Assembly: GCA_034670265.1 (NCBI GenBank)
Contig: JAXMNU010000004.1
Span: forward strand, 310,001 to 374,000
DNA length: 64,000 nt
Source of the DNA: Halomarinibacterium sp034670265
Lineage (GTDB): Bacteria; Bacteroidota; Bacteroidia; Flavobacteriales; Flavobacteriaceae
Direction: 5' to 3'
Below the pieces are notes generated by a model. It searched no databases. It saw nothing but the letters and a program-made list of their open reading frames with translations, and had not been told where the DNA came from. Positions 43,530 through 52,417 of the stretch are shown piece by piece; the stretch's first letter is position 1, and each line of letters opens with the position of its first letter. The position numbers and the translations under genes are program-made.

Positions 43530-44402
43530 TTAAGCGATGTGTTTATGTGCTTTATAGGAAGAACGCACCAAAGCACCACTTTCCACGTGACGGAAGCCCA
43601 TTTCCAGGCCAATTTCTTCGTACTTTTTGAATTGCTCTGGCGTGATAAATTCTTTAACCGAAAGATGCTTTTTTGAAGGTTGTAAATATTGCCCAATGGT
43701 AACAATATCCAAACCTACACCCCTAAGATCTTCTAAAGTTTGAATGACTTCAGCTTCCGTTTCCCCCAAACCAAGCATAATGCCGCTTTTAGTACGATTG
43801 ATTCCTTGTGCTTTTAAATAGCGTAAAACTTCTAAGCTACGCTCGTATTTCGCTTGAATACGCACTTCACGAGTTAATCGCTTAACAGTTTCCATATTGT
43901 GGGACACTACTTCGGGAGCCACTTCAATAATACGGTCGATGTGTCGAGTCACCCCTTGGAAGTCGGGAATAAGGGTTTCCAAAGTTGTTTCGGGGTTCAT
44001 TCTACGGATGGCTTTTACCGTTTCAGCCCAAATAATGGAGCCCATATCTTTTAAATCGTCACGATCCACAGAGGTGATTACCGCATGCTTAATCTGCATA
44101 ATTTTTATAGAACGCGATACTTTTTCGGGCTCTGCCCAATCCACGGTTTCAGGACGTCCCGTTTTAACCCCGCAAAATCCACAAGAACGCGTACAAATGT
44201 TTCCTAAAATCATAAAAGTGGCGGTACCGTCGGTCCAACACTCTCCCATATTAGGACAACTCCCTGAGGTACAAATGGTGTGCAGGTCGTATTTATCTAC
44301 TAACCCACGAAGCTCTGTATATTTCTTACCTGTGGGAAGTTTTACCCTAAGCCATTTGGGCTTTGGAGCGGGTTTTTGAAGGTTTGCAATCTGTGTTTCC
44401 AT
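43530..44402 (-). CDS. lipA: Lipoyl synthase
   Basis: A 290-residue radical SAM enzyme that inserts two sulfur atoms into octanoyl groups. Both clusters' cysteines are visible: the auxiliary cluster in CTSGSCPNMGECW and the radical SAM cluster in CTRSCGFCGV; the C-terminal RSSYKA serine motif is also present. Length is normal. It directly precedes gap on the same strand. Confidence 0.96.
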   Translation of the reverse strand: METQIANLQKPAPKPKWLRVKLPTGKKYTELRGLVDKYDLHTICTSGSCPNMGECWTDGTATFMILGNICTRSCGFCGVKTGRPETVDWAEPEKVSRSIKIMQIKHAVITSVDRDDLKDMGSIIWAETVKAIRRMNPETTLETLIPDFQGVTRHIDRIIEVAPEVVSHNMETVKRLTREVRIQAKYERSLEVLRYLKAQGINRTKSGIMLGLGETEAEVIQTLEDLRGVGLDIVTIGQYLQPSKKHLSVKEFITPEQFKKYEEIGLEMGFRHVESGALVRSSYKAHKHIA

Positions 44403-44443
44403 AGCTAGGACAAAGATACAATTTTAAAAATTTAAATAAAGAT

Positions 44444-45652
44444 TCACGTCACCAAATACCAAACACTAAAACCTAATAGAACCACAATACCTACAAGGCT
44501 AAAAATTCTTAATGGTTTGGATGGTCTTGCTTCTTGTGGGGTATGTTTTCCTGTTAATAAGATATAGCTAATAATGGCATAAAAAGGGGCCGTTAAAAAG
44601 GAAAGTACGGTAGCAATTTCAATAAGTAAACCCATTTCTGAAACAAAAAAGAAGAAAATGGATAGTGTTCCCGCAATTAAAATGAGTAACCAGAATAAAT
44701 ATCCATGTTTAAAGGTTTTTTTGAATAACAGTTGGGTTGTAATCTGCATTACCCGCGGTGAAGCATCTAATGTCGTTAAGGTTGTGCTAAACATCGTAGC
44801 CAAAGCCGCAATGCCAATTATCATCTGAGCCCAACTACCTAAACTGGTGGTGTACATCCCAATTAACTGATTGGCAAAAACATCTCCTTTAGCTGAAAAA
44901 CTCTCGCCGCTACCAAACATGACAAAGGTGCCTAATGCAATAAAACAAATACCTAAGATAATGGTCATTATATACCCTACGTTAAAATCGAAAAGGGAAT
45001 CTTTAAAACTAATCTTTGCGTTCAGTTTTTGTTTTTCGACCGTCCAAATCGATTGCCAAATGGTAATATCCAATGGTGCTGGCATCCATCCCATAAATGC
45101 AATTAAAAAGGCAATTCCCATAGCATCTTTGGGAAGAACTTGTTGAAATGAGATGTTTGCTTCAAAATTTGCGGAAGCCAAAATTACCGCCGCTATGGTA
45201 CTTATGGCAAGCACTACGACAATATATTTCATTAACGAATCCAAAACCTTGTATTTTCCTAAAAGCAGAATTAAAAAACACCCTGAGGTCACTGCCGTGG
45301 TCCAAAAAACCAAGCTGCCACTTTCAAATAAAGAAGATGCAATGCCTGCCGTAACAATGGTTACCGCTGTTTGAATGGTGAACATTGTCGCAAACGTAAT
45401 GATGAAATAGGCAACCAACACCCATTTGCTCATTTTAGCGTAACCCTGTAATAAATTTTCACCCGTTGCTGAAGCATAACGTGGTCCAAACTGAAAAAAA
45501 GGATATTTTATAAAATTGATAAGCAACAACGCCCAAAGTAAACCCAATCCAAAATCGGCACCAGCTCTCGTTGATTGTACTAAATGCGACACGCCAATTG
45601 CTGCTCCAGCAAATAAAAAACCAGGGCCAAATTTTTTAAGGAGTTGTGTCAA
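44444..45652 (-). CDS. Nramp-like transporter lacking the usual metal-site motifs
   Basis: The 402-residue protein has about eleven helices and the Nramp start GPGFLFAGAAIGVSHLVQSTRAG. In metal-transporting Nramps the first helix carries DPGN and the sixth A-x-x-MPH; here these places read AAIGVS and GWMPAPLD. Fold membership is likely, but the metal-binding aspartate, asparagine and histidine are absent, so the substrate may not be Mn or Fe. The gene overlaps the ECF sigma gene by four bases. Confidence 0.8.
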   Translation of the reverse strand: MTQLLKKFGPGFLFAGAAIGVSHLVQSTRAGADFGLGLLWALLLINFIKYPFFQFGPRYASATGENLLQGYAKMSKWVLVAYFIITFATMFTIQTAVTIVTAGIASSLFESGSLVFWTTAVTSGCFLILLLGKYKVLDSLMKYIVVVLAISTIAAVILASANFEANISFQQVLPKDAMGIAFLIAFMGWMPAPLDITIWQSIWTVEKQKLNAKISFKDSLFDFNVGYIMTIILGICFIALGTFVMFGSGESFSAKGDVFANQLIGMYTTSLGSWAQMIIGIAALATMFSTTLTTLDASPRVMQITTQLLFKKTFKHGYLFWLLILIAGTLSIFFFFVSEMGLLIEIATVLSFLTAPFYAIISYILLTGKHTPQEARPSKPLRIFSLVGIVVLLGFSVWYLVT

Positions 45653-46221
45653 CTTTTACGGTTTTCGGTAATGATTTCTGCCAATAGTTTTTTGGCACGA
45701 AGCAGACGGACTTTTACATTGCTTAACGGCTCTTCGAGTTGGTCGGAAATTTCATTGTAACTCATTTCCTGAAAGTAACGAAGATTGATAATTTCTTGGT
45801 AATGAGGCTTTAATTGTTTGATATATCTAAGAAGCTCGTTCAGGTTTTGCTCAGTTATGAGTTTGTCTTCCTGCGACGGACTTTGGTCTGGAATTTTCTT
45901 TACTATTTCGGCACTTGCATCCGTAGTTTGAGAATAAATGGAAGCATTTTTCTTTCGGGTTTTATCTATTTGAATATTTTTTGAAATAGAAACCAACCAA
46001 GTTCCAAAGGCGTATTTTTCATCAAAGGTTTCTATTCTGTCAAATCCTTTCGAAAAAGTTTCAATGGTAATGTCTTCAGCATCGTGTTCGTTATTGACGC
46101 GCTTCAGTTGGAAACCGTACACTAAATTCCAAAAGTGGTCCAATAAAAAATTGAAGGCACTTTGTTTGCCTTCTTTTGCTCTTTTAATTTGCTTTAGAAT
46201 ATCTTCTTCGGTTACTTCCAA
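45649..46221 (-). CDS. ECF-type RNA polymerase sigma factor
   Basis: A 190-residue sigma factor with region 2 (LDHFWNLVYGFQLKRVNNEHDAEDITIETF, about residues 23-52, plus FGTWLVSISKNIQIDKTRKK) and region 4 (INLRYFQEMSYNEISDQLEEPLSNVKVRLLRAKKLL). No anti-sigma factor gene adjoins it; the genes on either side are a glycosyltransferase and the Nramp-like transporter, both overlapping it, so it is co-transcribed with them. Confidence 0.92.
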   Translation of the reverse strand: MEVTEEDILKQIKRAKEGKQSAFNFLLDHFWNLVYGFQLKRVNNEHDAEDITIETFSKGFDRIETFDEKYAFGTWLVSISKNIQIDKTRKKNASIYSQTTDASAEIVKKIPDQSPSQEDKLITEQNLNELLRYIKQLKPHYQEIINLRYFQEMSYNEISDQLEEPLSNVKVRLLRAKKLLAEIITENRKS

Positions 46222-47306
46222 CGTTTCGGTTTTGAGAAAGAATTAGAAATAAAGATAGTTAATTGTACCAATACTAAAAACAATTCAAAAAACGGAAGAA
46301 AGGGAAGGAGGTCATGCTCCTTTAAAAGTTTCGCTCCTTTGCCAATAAAAATATATTGAAGGGTAATTCTGAAAAATACCAATGCTAAAGGAATTTTCCA
46401 ATCCAAGAATGCAAAAGAAACAACTGCTAATAACCAAAACAAAAGGTTGCTCACATAATAGATACCTAGCAGGGTTTTATGATTGGGTTTATAGTGTTTT
46501 GCCGTAGTGATGTGCCGTCTTTTTTGCCGAATCCAATCTGAAAAAGTTCTTTTTGGGGTAGAATAGGTAAAACTATCTTCGTGAAAACACAGTGCTGTAT
46601 TTGTTGATGTTGCCGCTTCGTTTACAAACAAATCATCATCACCCGAAGCAACCCGCATATGGCTCATAAATCCGCGGTTATCGTAGAACAGTGTGCTTGT
46701 GTATGCTAAATTTCTGCCCACCCCCATATAAGGCATTCCCACTTTTGCATAGGCAAAATATTGAATGGCAGTCATTAATGTCTCAAAACGAATGAGTTTA
46801 TTTAAAAACCCAGCCTCTTTGCGATACGCTCCATAGCCTAAAATGAGTTGTTTTTCTTCGGAAAAATGAGAAACCATCTGTCGTAACCATTGGTCACTTG
46901 CAGGTTGACAGTCTGCATCGGTAAAAAGCATGCGTTTGTTCACTGCTCTTTTAATTCCGAGAGTGAGCGAATATTTTTTATTACTCCAAAAAGCTTCGTT
47001 GTTTTCAATATTTACAGTGTGGACTCTTGGGTCTCTAGCTGCAAAAGCTTCGATAACATCTTGAGTATCGTCTATAGAAGCGTCATTAATTAAAATGACT
47101 TCAAAATTGGGATACTCCTGATGTAAAATAGCAGGAATGTTTTTTTTTAGATTTTCGGCTTCGTTTTTTGCGCAGATAATAATAGAAACGGGATAACTTT
47201 CTTCTGTATCAATTTGAGTGGGAATTGACATAGAAAATTTAGAAAAAAGTATAAAATAAGCAGTGTTTACAAGTACTACTGCGATAAAAAGGTAGAGTAG
47301 CAGCAT
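46212..47306 (-). CDS. Membrane glycosyltransferase, family 2
   Basis: The 364-residue protein has one N-terminal helix, a GT2 domain (PVSIIICAKNEAENLK, VILINDASIDDTQD, MLFTDADCQPASDQW with the metal-binding DxD, ASGDDDLF, and QKRRH as the acceptor-side QxxRW-like motif) and three C-terminal helices. It is likely to move a sugar onto a lipid or surface glycan; donor and acceptor are unknown. It starts 13 bases after the NqrM-like gene. Confidence 0.88.
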   Translation of the reverse strand: MLLLYLFIAVVLVNTAYFILFSKFSMSIPTQIDTEESYPVSIIICAKNEAENLKKNIPAILHQEYPNFEVILINDASIDDTQDVIEAFAARDPRVHTVNIENNEAFWSNKKYSLTLGIKRAVNKRMLFTDADCQPASDQWLRQMVSHFSEEKQLILGYGAYRKEAGFLNKLIRFETLMTAIQYFAYAKVGMPYMGVGRNLAYTSTLFYDNRGFMSHMRVASGDDDLFVNEAATSTNTALCFHEDSFTYSTPKRTFSDWIRQKRRHITTAKHYKPNHKTLLGIYYVSNLLFWLLAVVSFAFLDWKIPLALVFFRITLQYIFIGKGAKLLKEHDLLPFLPFFELFLVLVQLTIFISNSFSKPKRWK

Positions 47307-47319
47307 AGGCTACGAGAGG

Positions 47320-47523
47320 TTATTTTTCAGGATTTTCGTTACAAGTGCTAAATTGATCAGGTGTTTTTCCACACATTCCGCAGGCTTCCCCATCTTTGTT
47401 TAAAAAAGGACTTTGGCTAGCACAAGTTCCAGCAAATTTTCCATCCTTTTTTGCCCATAACTTAATAGCAATTCCAGCAACGGCAAGTAGTAATAAAACG
47501 AGTGTTAATAGTAAAATTCCCAT
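47320..47523 (-). CDS. Small single-helix cysteine protein, possible NqrM
   Basis: The 67-residue protein has one N-terminal helix (LLLTLVLLLLAVAGIAIKL), a basic step (AKKDGK) and a short tail with four cysteines: FAGTCAS, ACGMCGK and FSTC. This plan (helix, then G-x-C and a CxxC-type cluster) is that of NqrM, the small protein needed to deliver iron to the NqrD/NqrE site. The organism has a full nqr operon at 1667-7718 but no nqrM next to it. The assignment is inference; the annotation usually seen is just membrane or secreted protein. Confidence 0.5.
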   Translation of the reverse strand: MGILLLTLVLLLLAVAGIAIKLWAKKDGKFAGTCASQSPFLNKDGEACGMCGKTPDQFSTCNENPEK

Positions 47524-47611
47524 AATGAAATATTGTTTTGCAAAAATACAATCTTTCTTGTTCTTTTGGTAAGAATTTGAGTATTTTTAGACCTTATTTA
47601 ACGCTAATTTT

Positions 47612-48220
47612 ATGAATGTTTCAAAATTATTTTTGGGCTTAAGTTTAGTAAGTATCGTACTTATTTCTTGTAAAAACAATGAAAAAGAAGAAGCCCCAGT
47701 TGTCGAAACCAACGAGATAACCACGCCTAAAAGAGCCGAAAAGAAAATCCTAACAGAAGAAGATAAAAAGGTAATAGCAAGTGTTTTAGCTAAAGTAATG
47801 AGTACTGCAGAATTAAAATCGTTTGCTAGTGCCATCGTTACAGTTGAAGCTACTGAAATGCTATCCAAAGAAGATGGGCCATATACCATATTTGCACCTA
47901 CCAATGCTGCCTTTGATGCCATTCCAAAAGAGAAAATGACACCCTTTTTAAGACCAGAAAATAAAGCTAATTTTGGGAAGCTTGTTAAAAATCATATCGT
48001 GAAAGGAAGCTTTACTTCCTTTGATTTAGTGCAAAATATGAAAGGCTCTGGAAAAGTAGAACTTGAAACCGTAGGCGGCGCAAAGCTTACGGCAACCAGA
48101 GAAGGAACCGATATTATTATTACTGATGCCAATGGTAAAAAAGCCAAAATTGGCACCAAAGACATTACAGGTGGTAATGGAATAGTGCATGCGCTTGATG
48201 CGGTATTGAATATTAAATAA
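47612..48220 (+). CDS. Fasciclin (FAS1) domain lipoprotein
   Basis: The 202-residue protein has a lipoprotein signal (SLVSIVLISC), a charged linker (residues about 20-60) and one FAS1 domain with YTIFAPTNAAFDAIP and the C-terminal box NGIVHALDAVL. FAS1 domains mediate adhesion or matrix contacts at the cell surface. It overlaps the end of murB by eight bases, convergently. Confidence 0.9.
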   Translation: MNVSKLFLGLSLVSIVLISCKNNEKEEAPVVETNEITTPKRAEKKILTEEDKKVIASVLAKVMSTAELKSFASAIVTVEATEMLSKEDGPYTIFAPTNAAFDAIPKEKMTPFLRPENKANFGKLVKNHIVKGSFTSFDLVQNMKGSGKVELETVGGAKLTATREGTDIIITDANGKKAKIGTKDITGGNGIVHALDAVLNIK

Positions 48221-49226
48221 CTGTTACTTCAGGTTCAATATATATTCCGAAAAGTTCTTTTACTTTTTCTTGAATTTTAATGGCTAATTCCCAAATTTCT
48301 GCACCTTTGGCGTCACCATAATTTACCAGTACCAATGCCTGATTTTTATGAACACCGGCATCCCCAAATCGTTGTCCTTTAAAACCTGCTTTTTCGATGA
48401 GCCACCCTGCAGGTATTTTAAATTCCGTAGAAGAAACTTCGTAAAAGGGTGCTTCGGGAAATTTAATTCTAAATTGGTTAAAATCTGCTAAAGAAATCAC
48501 AGGATTTTTAAAGAAACTACCACTATTTCCTAATATTTTAGGATTGGGTAATTTGGATTCACGAATAGCAATGACAGCTTCAGAAATAGCTTTAATAGTA
48601 GGCTTTTCAACCTTTCGCATTTCTAATTCTTGCTGAATGGCTCCGTAAGAAGTTTTAAGTTTGTGGTTCTTTTTGGTTAACCGAAATCGTACCGAAGTAA
48701 TAATGTAATTCCCTTTTTCTTCATTTTTAAAGATGGAATCTCGATATCCAAACTGGCACTCATCTAAGCTGAAGGTTTTCTCTTCGAGAGTCGTTTTATT
48801 GATGGCTTTGCAACTTTCAAAAACATCTTTTAATTCTACTCCGTATGCTCCAATATTTTGAATAGGAGCTGTCCCAACATTACCTGGAATAAGTGAAAGA
48901 TTTTCAATCCCACCCCAGTTATGTTGAATGCAATATTGGACAAATTCGTGCCAGTTTTCGCCACCCTTTGCTTCGATAATAATTTCAGAATCATTTTCAG
49001 AAATTATTGAAATTCCTTTCAAGTTTATGTGAAGCACAAAGGCCTCAATATCTTTTGTGAGCAATATATTACTACCACCCCCTAAGATAAAAAGCGGTTT
49101 TTCTTTTTCTGAAGAAAGCACTTTAGTTAATTCTTCTTCGGTTTGAATAGACACGAAATGGCGTGCTTTACAATCAATCCCAAAGGTATTGAAGTTTTTT
49201 AGCGATTTGTGTTCTTCAATGTGCAT
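48213..49226 (-). CDS. murB: UDP-N-acetylenolpyruvoylglucosamine reductase
   Basis: This 337-residue flavoenzyme makes UDP-MurNAc for peptidoglycan. Motifs: FILGGGSNILLT (FAD), LIPGNVGTAPIQNIGAYG, FGYRDSIFK, and the proton-donor serine in LGNSGSFFKNP. Length and the C-terminal domain fit the E. coli-like type I enzyme. It begins at the last base of the aminotransferase gene. Confidence 0.95.
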   Translation of the reverse strand: MHIEEHKSLKNFNTFGIDCKARHFVSIQTEEELTKVLSSEKEKPLFILGGGSNILLTKDIEAFVLHINLKGISIISENDSEIIIEAKGGENWHEFVQYCIQHNWGGIENLSLIPGNVGTAPIQNIGAYGVELKDVFESCKAINKTTLEEKTFSLDECQFGYRDSIFKNEEKGNYIITSVRFRLTKKNHKLKTSYGAIQQELEMRKVEKPTIKAISEAVIAIRESKLPNPKILGNSGSFFKNPVISLADFNQFRIKFPEAPFYEVSSTEFKIPAGWLIEKAGFKGQRFGDAGVHKNQALVLVNYGDAKGAEIWELAIKIQEKVKELFGIYIEPEVTVI

Positions 49227-50416
49227 TAATCGTTGTATTGTTCTAATGCAACTTTAAGTATTTCTACAGCTCTAATAAGACTTTCTTTTTTTAGTACGTA
49301 TGCAATCCGAACTTGGTTAAGACCTACACCAGGTGAAGAATAGAATCCTGCTGCGGGAGCAACCATAATTGTTTCGCCATCTAAGTCAAATGTTTCTAAC
49401 AGCCATTGTGCAAAATTGTCACTATTTTTTACAGGAAGCTCAACGATACAGTAAAATGCTCCTTTAGGAACGCCAACTTTTATACCTGGGATAGCCTGTA
49501 AATGGGTAACAAGTGTGTCGCGTCGTTCGCTATATTCTTTTATAACGTTGTCAAAATAACTTTGAGGGGTGCTTAGAGCTGCTTCGCTAGCGATTTGTGC
49601 AAAAGTAGGAGGACTTAATCTTGCTTGCGCAAATTTTAAAGCAGTTGCAATGACTTTTGGGTTTTTAGAAACCAAACAACCAATTCTGGCACCGCACATG
49701 CTATAACGTTTGGAAACGGAGTCGATAATAATTCCGTAGTCCTCCATTCCTTCCTCTTGTAAAATGGAATAGTGTTCCAATCCGTCATAGGTAAATTCTC
49801 TATACACCTCATCTGCCACCAAAAATAAGTCGTGCTTTTTAACAATATTGCAGAGTGTTTTTATTTCCTCTTTTGAGTATAAATACCCCGTTGGATTTCC
49901 AGGGTTACAAATTAAAATCGCTTTTGTTTTTGAGGAAATTAGTTTTTCGAACTCTGCAATGGGAGGTAGTGCAAAGTTGTCTTCAATTTTTGAAATAACA
50001 GGAACAATAGACACTCCAGATGCGGTTGCAAACCCATTATAGTTGGCATAAAAAGGTTCTGGAATAATAATTTCGTCACCTTCATCACATAACGTTCCCA
50101 TAGCAAATAATAGGGCTTCGCTCCCGCCAGTGGTAACAATGATATCTTTTGCTTCGACGTTTATATACTTGTTTTTATAGTAATTGGCAATTTTTGCTCG
50201 ATACTCTTCAGAGCCTTCAGATCTTGTATATGCTAATATTTCCAATGAATGGGTTGCCACGGCATCCATAGCCACTTGAGGCGATTTAATGTCCGGTTGC
50301 CCAATATTTAAGTGGTATACGGTCTTTTTTTGCTTATAGGCTTTTTCAGCAAAGGGAACCAGTTTCCTAATAGGAGATTCTGGCATTTGCATACCTTTTG
50401 TTGATATTGAAGGCAT
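49226..50416 (-). CDS. PLP-dependent aminotransferase, class I/II
   Basis: The 396-residue enzyme has the fold type I layout: HLNIGQPDIKSP, the PLP-stacking segment TTGGSEALLFAMG, NPGNPTGYLYS, DEVYREFTY and the Schiff-base lysine in DSVSKRYSMCGARIG. Aspartate or branched/aromatic amino acids are possible substrates; the sequence does not decide. It lies upstream of murB and shares its transcript. Confidence 0.92.
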   Translation of the reverse strand: MPSISTKGMQMPESPIRKLVPFAEKAYKQKKTVYHLNIGQPDIKSPQVAMDAVATHSLEILAYTRSEGSEEYRAKIANYYKNKYINVEAKDIIVTTGGSEALLFAMGTLCDEGDEIIIPEPFYANYNGFATASGVSIVPVISKIEDNFALPPIAEFEKLISSKTKAILICNPGNPTGYLYSKEEIKTLCNIVKKHDLFLVADEVYREFTYDGLEHYSILQEEGMEDYGIIIDSVSKRYSMCGARIGCLVSKNPKVIATALKFAQARLSPPTFAQIASEAALSTPQSYFDNVIKEYSERRDTLVTHLQAIPGIKVGVPKGAFYCIVELPVKNSDNFAQWLLETFDLDGETIMVAPAAGFYSSPGVGLNQVRIAYVLKKESLIRAVEILKVALEQYND

Positions 50417-50510
50417 ATTTTATGAAATTAGACAACAAAGTTGCGAAATAAATATTAAAAGTGAAGAAAATGAAATCCCTTTTGTTATAAATTTTATATC
50501 TTTTCAAATA

Positions 50511-51860
50511 ATGTTGAAGTCAAGAATTCCATCTTATTTGCTCCTTATTTTTACACTCCTTTTTCTGGGGCAAGGTATAAGTTATTCTCAAAATGGCTTT
50601 CGTTTACCACATCAGCAAAAAAAGGATAGAATAAAATTTGAATTGCTAAATAATCTGGTTGTGGTCCCAGTTGAAGTAAACGGTAAGGAGCTTACATTTA
50701 TACTCGACACTGGTGCGAGAAATTCTATGCTTTTTAGTCTTTCAGAAATAGATTCTATTGAAGTTAAAAATGTTACGCCAATAAAAATTAGGGGATTGGG
50801 AACAGGGGGCACAATAGACGCTTTAAAGAGTTTGAATAACCAGATTAAAATTGGAGATGCCGTTGATAACGACCATACACTATTTGTTATTTTTGATGAA
50901 TCAATTAACTTCTCTCCACGCATGGGTATTCCTGTTCACGGTATTTTGGGGTATGATTTTTTTAAAGATTTTATTGTAAAAACAGATTATAGTAGAGAAG
51001 AATTGACCATTTACAATCCCAGACATTATCAAGAAAGAAACTGTAGAAAATGCGAAACTATGGATATCTTTTTAAAGGATGATAAACCGTATTTAAAAAC
51101 ACCCATTGTACACGATAATGACACTACTGAAGTTACCCTCTTAATCGATTCTGGTGCAAGTGATGCCCTTTGGTTATTTAATGAGGACTGGAGTATTACT
51201 GAAGAACCAAAAAACTATTTCGATGACTTTTTGGGACTTGGAATAAGCGGCGGAATTTATGGGAAACGCTCAAAATTAGATGGAATTTTATTTGGGGATT
51301 ATAGTTTTAAAAGGGTGAATGTTTCTTTTCCAGAGCATAAAGCTCTTGAAGAAATTGTGTTATTTGATGAAAGAGACGGTAGTTTGGGGGGAGATATATT
51401 AAAACGTTTTACCGTCATTATGGATTATGGTTCTAAAAAAATGATTCTTAGGAGAAATAGATTTTATAAATCACCATTCCATTATAATATGGCAGGTCTA
51501 GTAGTGGAACATGACGGACTTGTTTCTGTGAGTAGTTTTTCAAAAACTGAGGAAATAAGCTTGGAGCCAGGTGTAAATTCTGCCAATAATTCTATAGAAA
51601 TAAGGGTAAACCCGATTCTTAATTTCTTTTTAGCTCCAAAGTATATTATTGCAGAGGTTCGAAAAGATTCTCCAGCAGCATTGGCTGGCATTGAAAAGGG
51701 GGACGAATTACTTACCCTTAATGGCAAAGCGGCTTATAAATTCAAACTTTTTGAAATTACTGAGCTTTTCACCTCAAAAAGTAATAGAAAAATTTCTGTA
51801 GAAATTAAACGTAACGGGAGAATATTTAAAAAGAAATTTGTTTTAAAAGATGTTATATAA
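50511..51860 (+). CDS. Secreted retropepsin-like aspartyl protease with PDZ domain
   Basis: The 449-residue protein has a signal peptide (about 1-27) and two aspartyl-protease half-domains, each with its catalytic motif: FILDTGARNSM (about residue 65) and LLIDSGASDAL (about 213). A PDZ domain follows at the C-terminus (IIAEVRKDSPAALAGIEKGD). Having both motifs in one chain, it can form an active site without dimerising. Function in the periplasm is unknown; similar proteins are frequent in Bacteroidota. Confidence 0.9.
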   Translation: MLKSRIPSYLLLIFTLLFLGQGISYSQNGFRLPHQQKKDRIKFELLNNLVVVPVEVNGKELTFILDTGARNSMLFSLSEIDSIEVKNVTPIKIRGLGTGGTIDALKSLNNQIKIGDAVDNDHTLFVIFDESINFSPRMGIPVHGILGYDFFKDFIVKTDYSREELTIYNPRHYQERNCRKCETMDIFLKDDKPYLKTPIVHDNDTTEVTLLIDSGASDALWLFNEDWSITEEPKNYFDDFLGLGISGGIYGKRSKLDGILFGDYSFKRVNVSFPEHKALEEIVLFDERDGSLGGDILKRFTVIMDYGSKKMILRRNRFYKSPFHYNMAGLVVEHDGLVSVSSFSKTEEISLEPGVNSANNSIEIRVNPILNFFLAPKYIIAEVRKDSPAALAGIEKGDELLTLNGKAAYKFKLFEITELFTSKSNRKISVEIKRNGRIFKKKFVLKDVI

Positions 51861-51884
51861 AAAAACCGCTCTATTGAGCGGTTT
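51857..51884 (-). terminator. Intrinsic terminator, mainly for the minus strand
   Basis: AAACCGCTC, loop TATT, GAGCGGTTT forms a 9-bp stem. On the minus strand it is followed by a run of seven T; on the plus strand only by TTTAG. It therefore ends the DUF1573 transcript best, and lies between two convergent genes. Confidence 0.8.
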
Positions 51885-51905
51885 AGTAAAAATATAATAA
51901 TATGT

Positions 51906-52292
51906 TTAGTTTTCTAAGACACTTTTACCATCTAAAACTTCGCCTTTAATTTTTAAAGCTTTAATAGGCTCTGTGGCATTAGAATATACAGTTACTGTTT
52001 TTCTAATAGGGCCTACACGATTGGTATCGTATTTCACCTTTATCTGTCCATTTTTTCCTGGAGCAATAGGATCTTTAGGCTTTTCTGGGACCGTACAACC
52101 ACAACTGGACTTTACGTCACTTATAATTAACGGTTCAGAGCCTGTATTTGTAAATTCAAATACACGAACACCATCGCTTCCTTTGGCAATTTCGCCATAA
52201 TCAATAGTATCAGACTTGAACTCGATTTTGGCCTGTGCCTGTGCGGCAAAACTTACTAGTGCTACAAACGCAACTAAGATCATTTTTTTCAT
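51906..52292 (-). CDS. DUF1573 domain protein, exported
   Basis: A 128-residue protein with signal peptide (LVAFVALVSFAAQAQA) and one DUF1573 immunoglobulin-like domain: GEIAKGSDGVRVFEFTNTG, VKSSCGCTVPEKPKDPIAPG, RKTVTVYSN. The SCGC motif is typical. Function unknown. It is divergent from valS, with 125 bases between the starts. Confidence 0.9.
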   Translation of the reverse strand: MKKMILVAFVALVSFAAQAQAKIEFKSDTIDYGEIAKGSDGVRVFEFTNTGSEPLIISDVKSSCGCTVPEKPKDPIAPGKNGQIKVKYDTNRVGPIRKTVTVYSNATEPIKALKIKGEVLDGKSVLEN

Positions 52293-52380
52293 GGTTTCTT
52301 TATTTTAAGTCACTAAAGTAGGTAACTTTTACACAAAGTGCAAAATAAGTTATTCACTTTTATAATCTTCAACTTATACC

Positions 52381-52388
52381 TACTTTTG
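52381..52388 (+). promoter_or_regulatory. -7 promoter element of valS
   Basis: TACTTTTG matches TAnnTTTG and lies 30 bases before the valS ATG, with TTG-containing sequence upstream at the expected distance. Confidence 0.45.
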
Positions 52389-52417
52389 CACATTACATTT
52401 CAAAAATTAGACCAAAA

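Noticed and set aside
52338..52417. A separate small gene overlapping the valS start
   Set aside because: It is in another frame, crosses the valS promoter and has no protein-like character.
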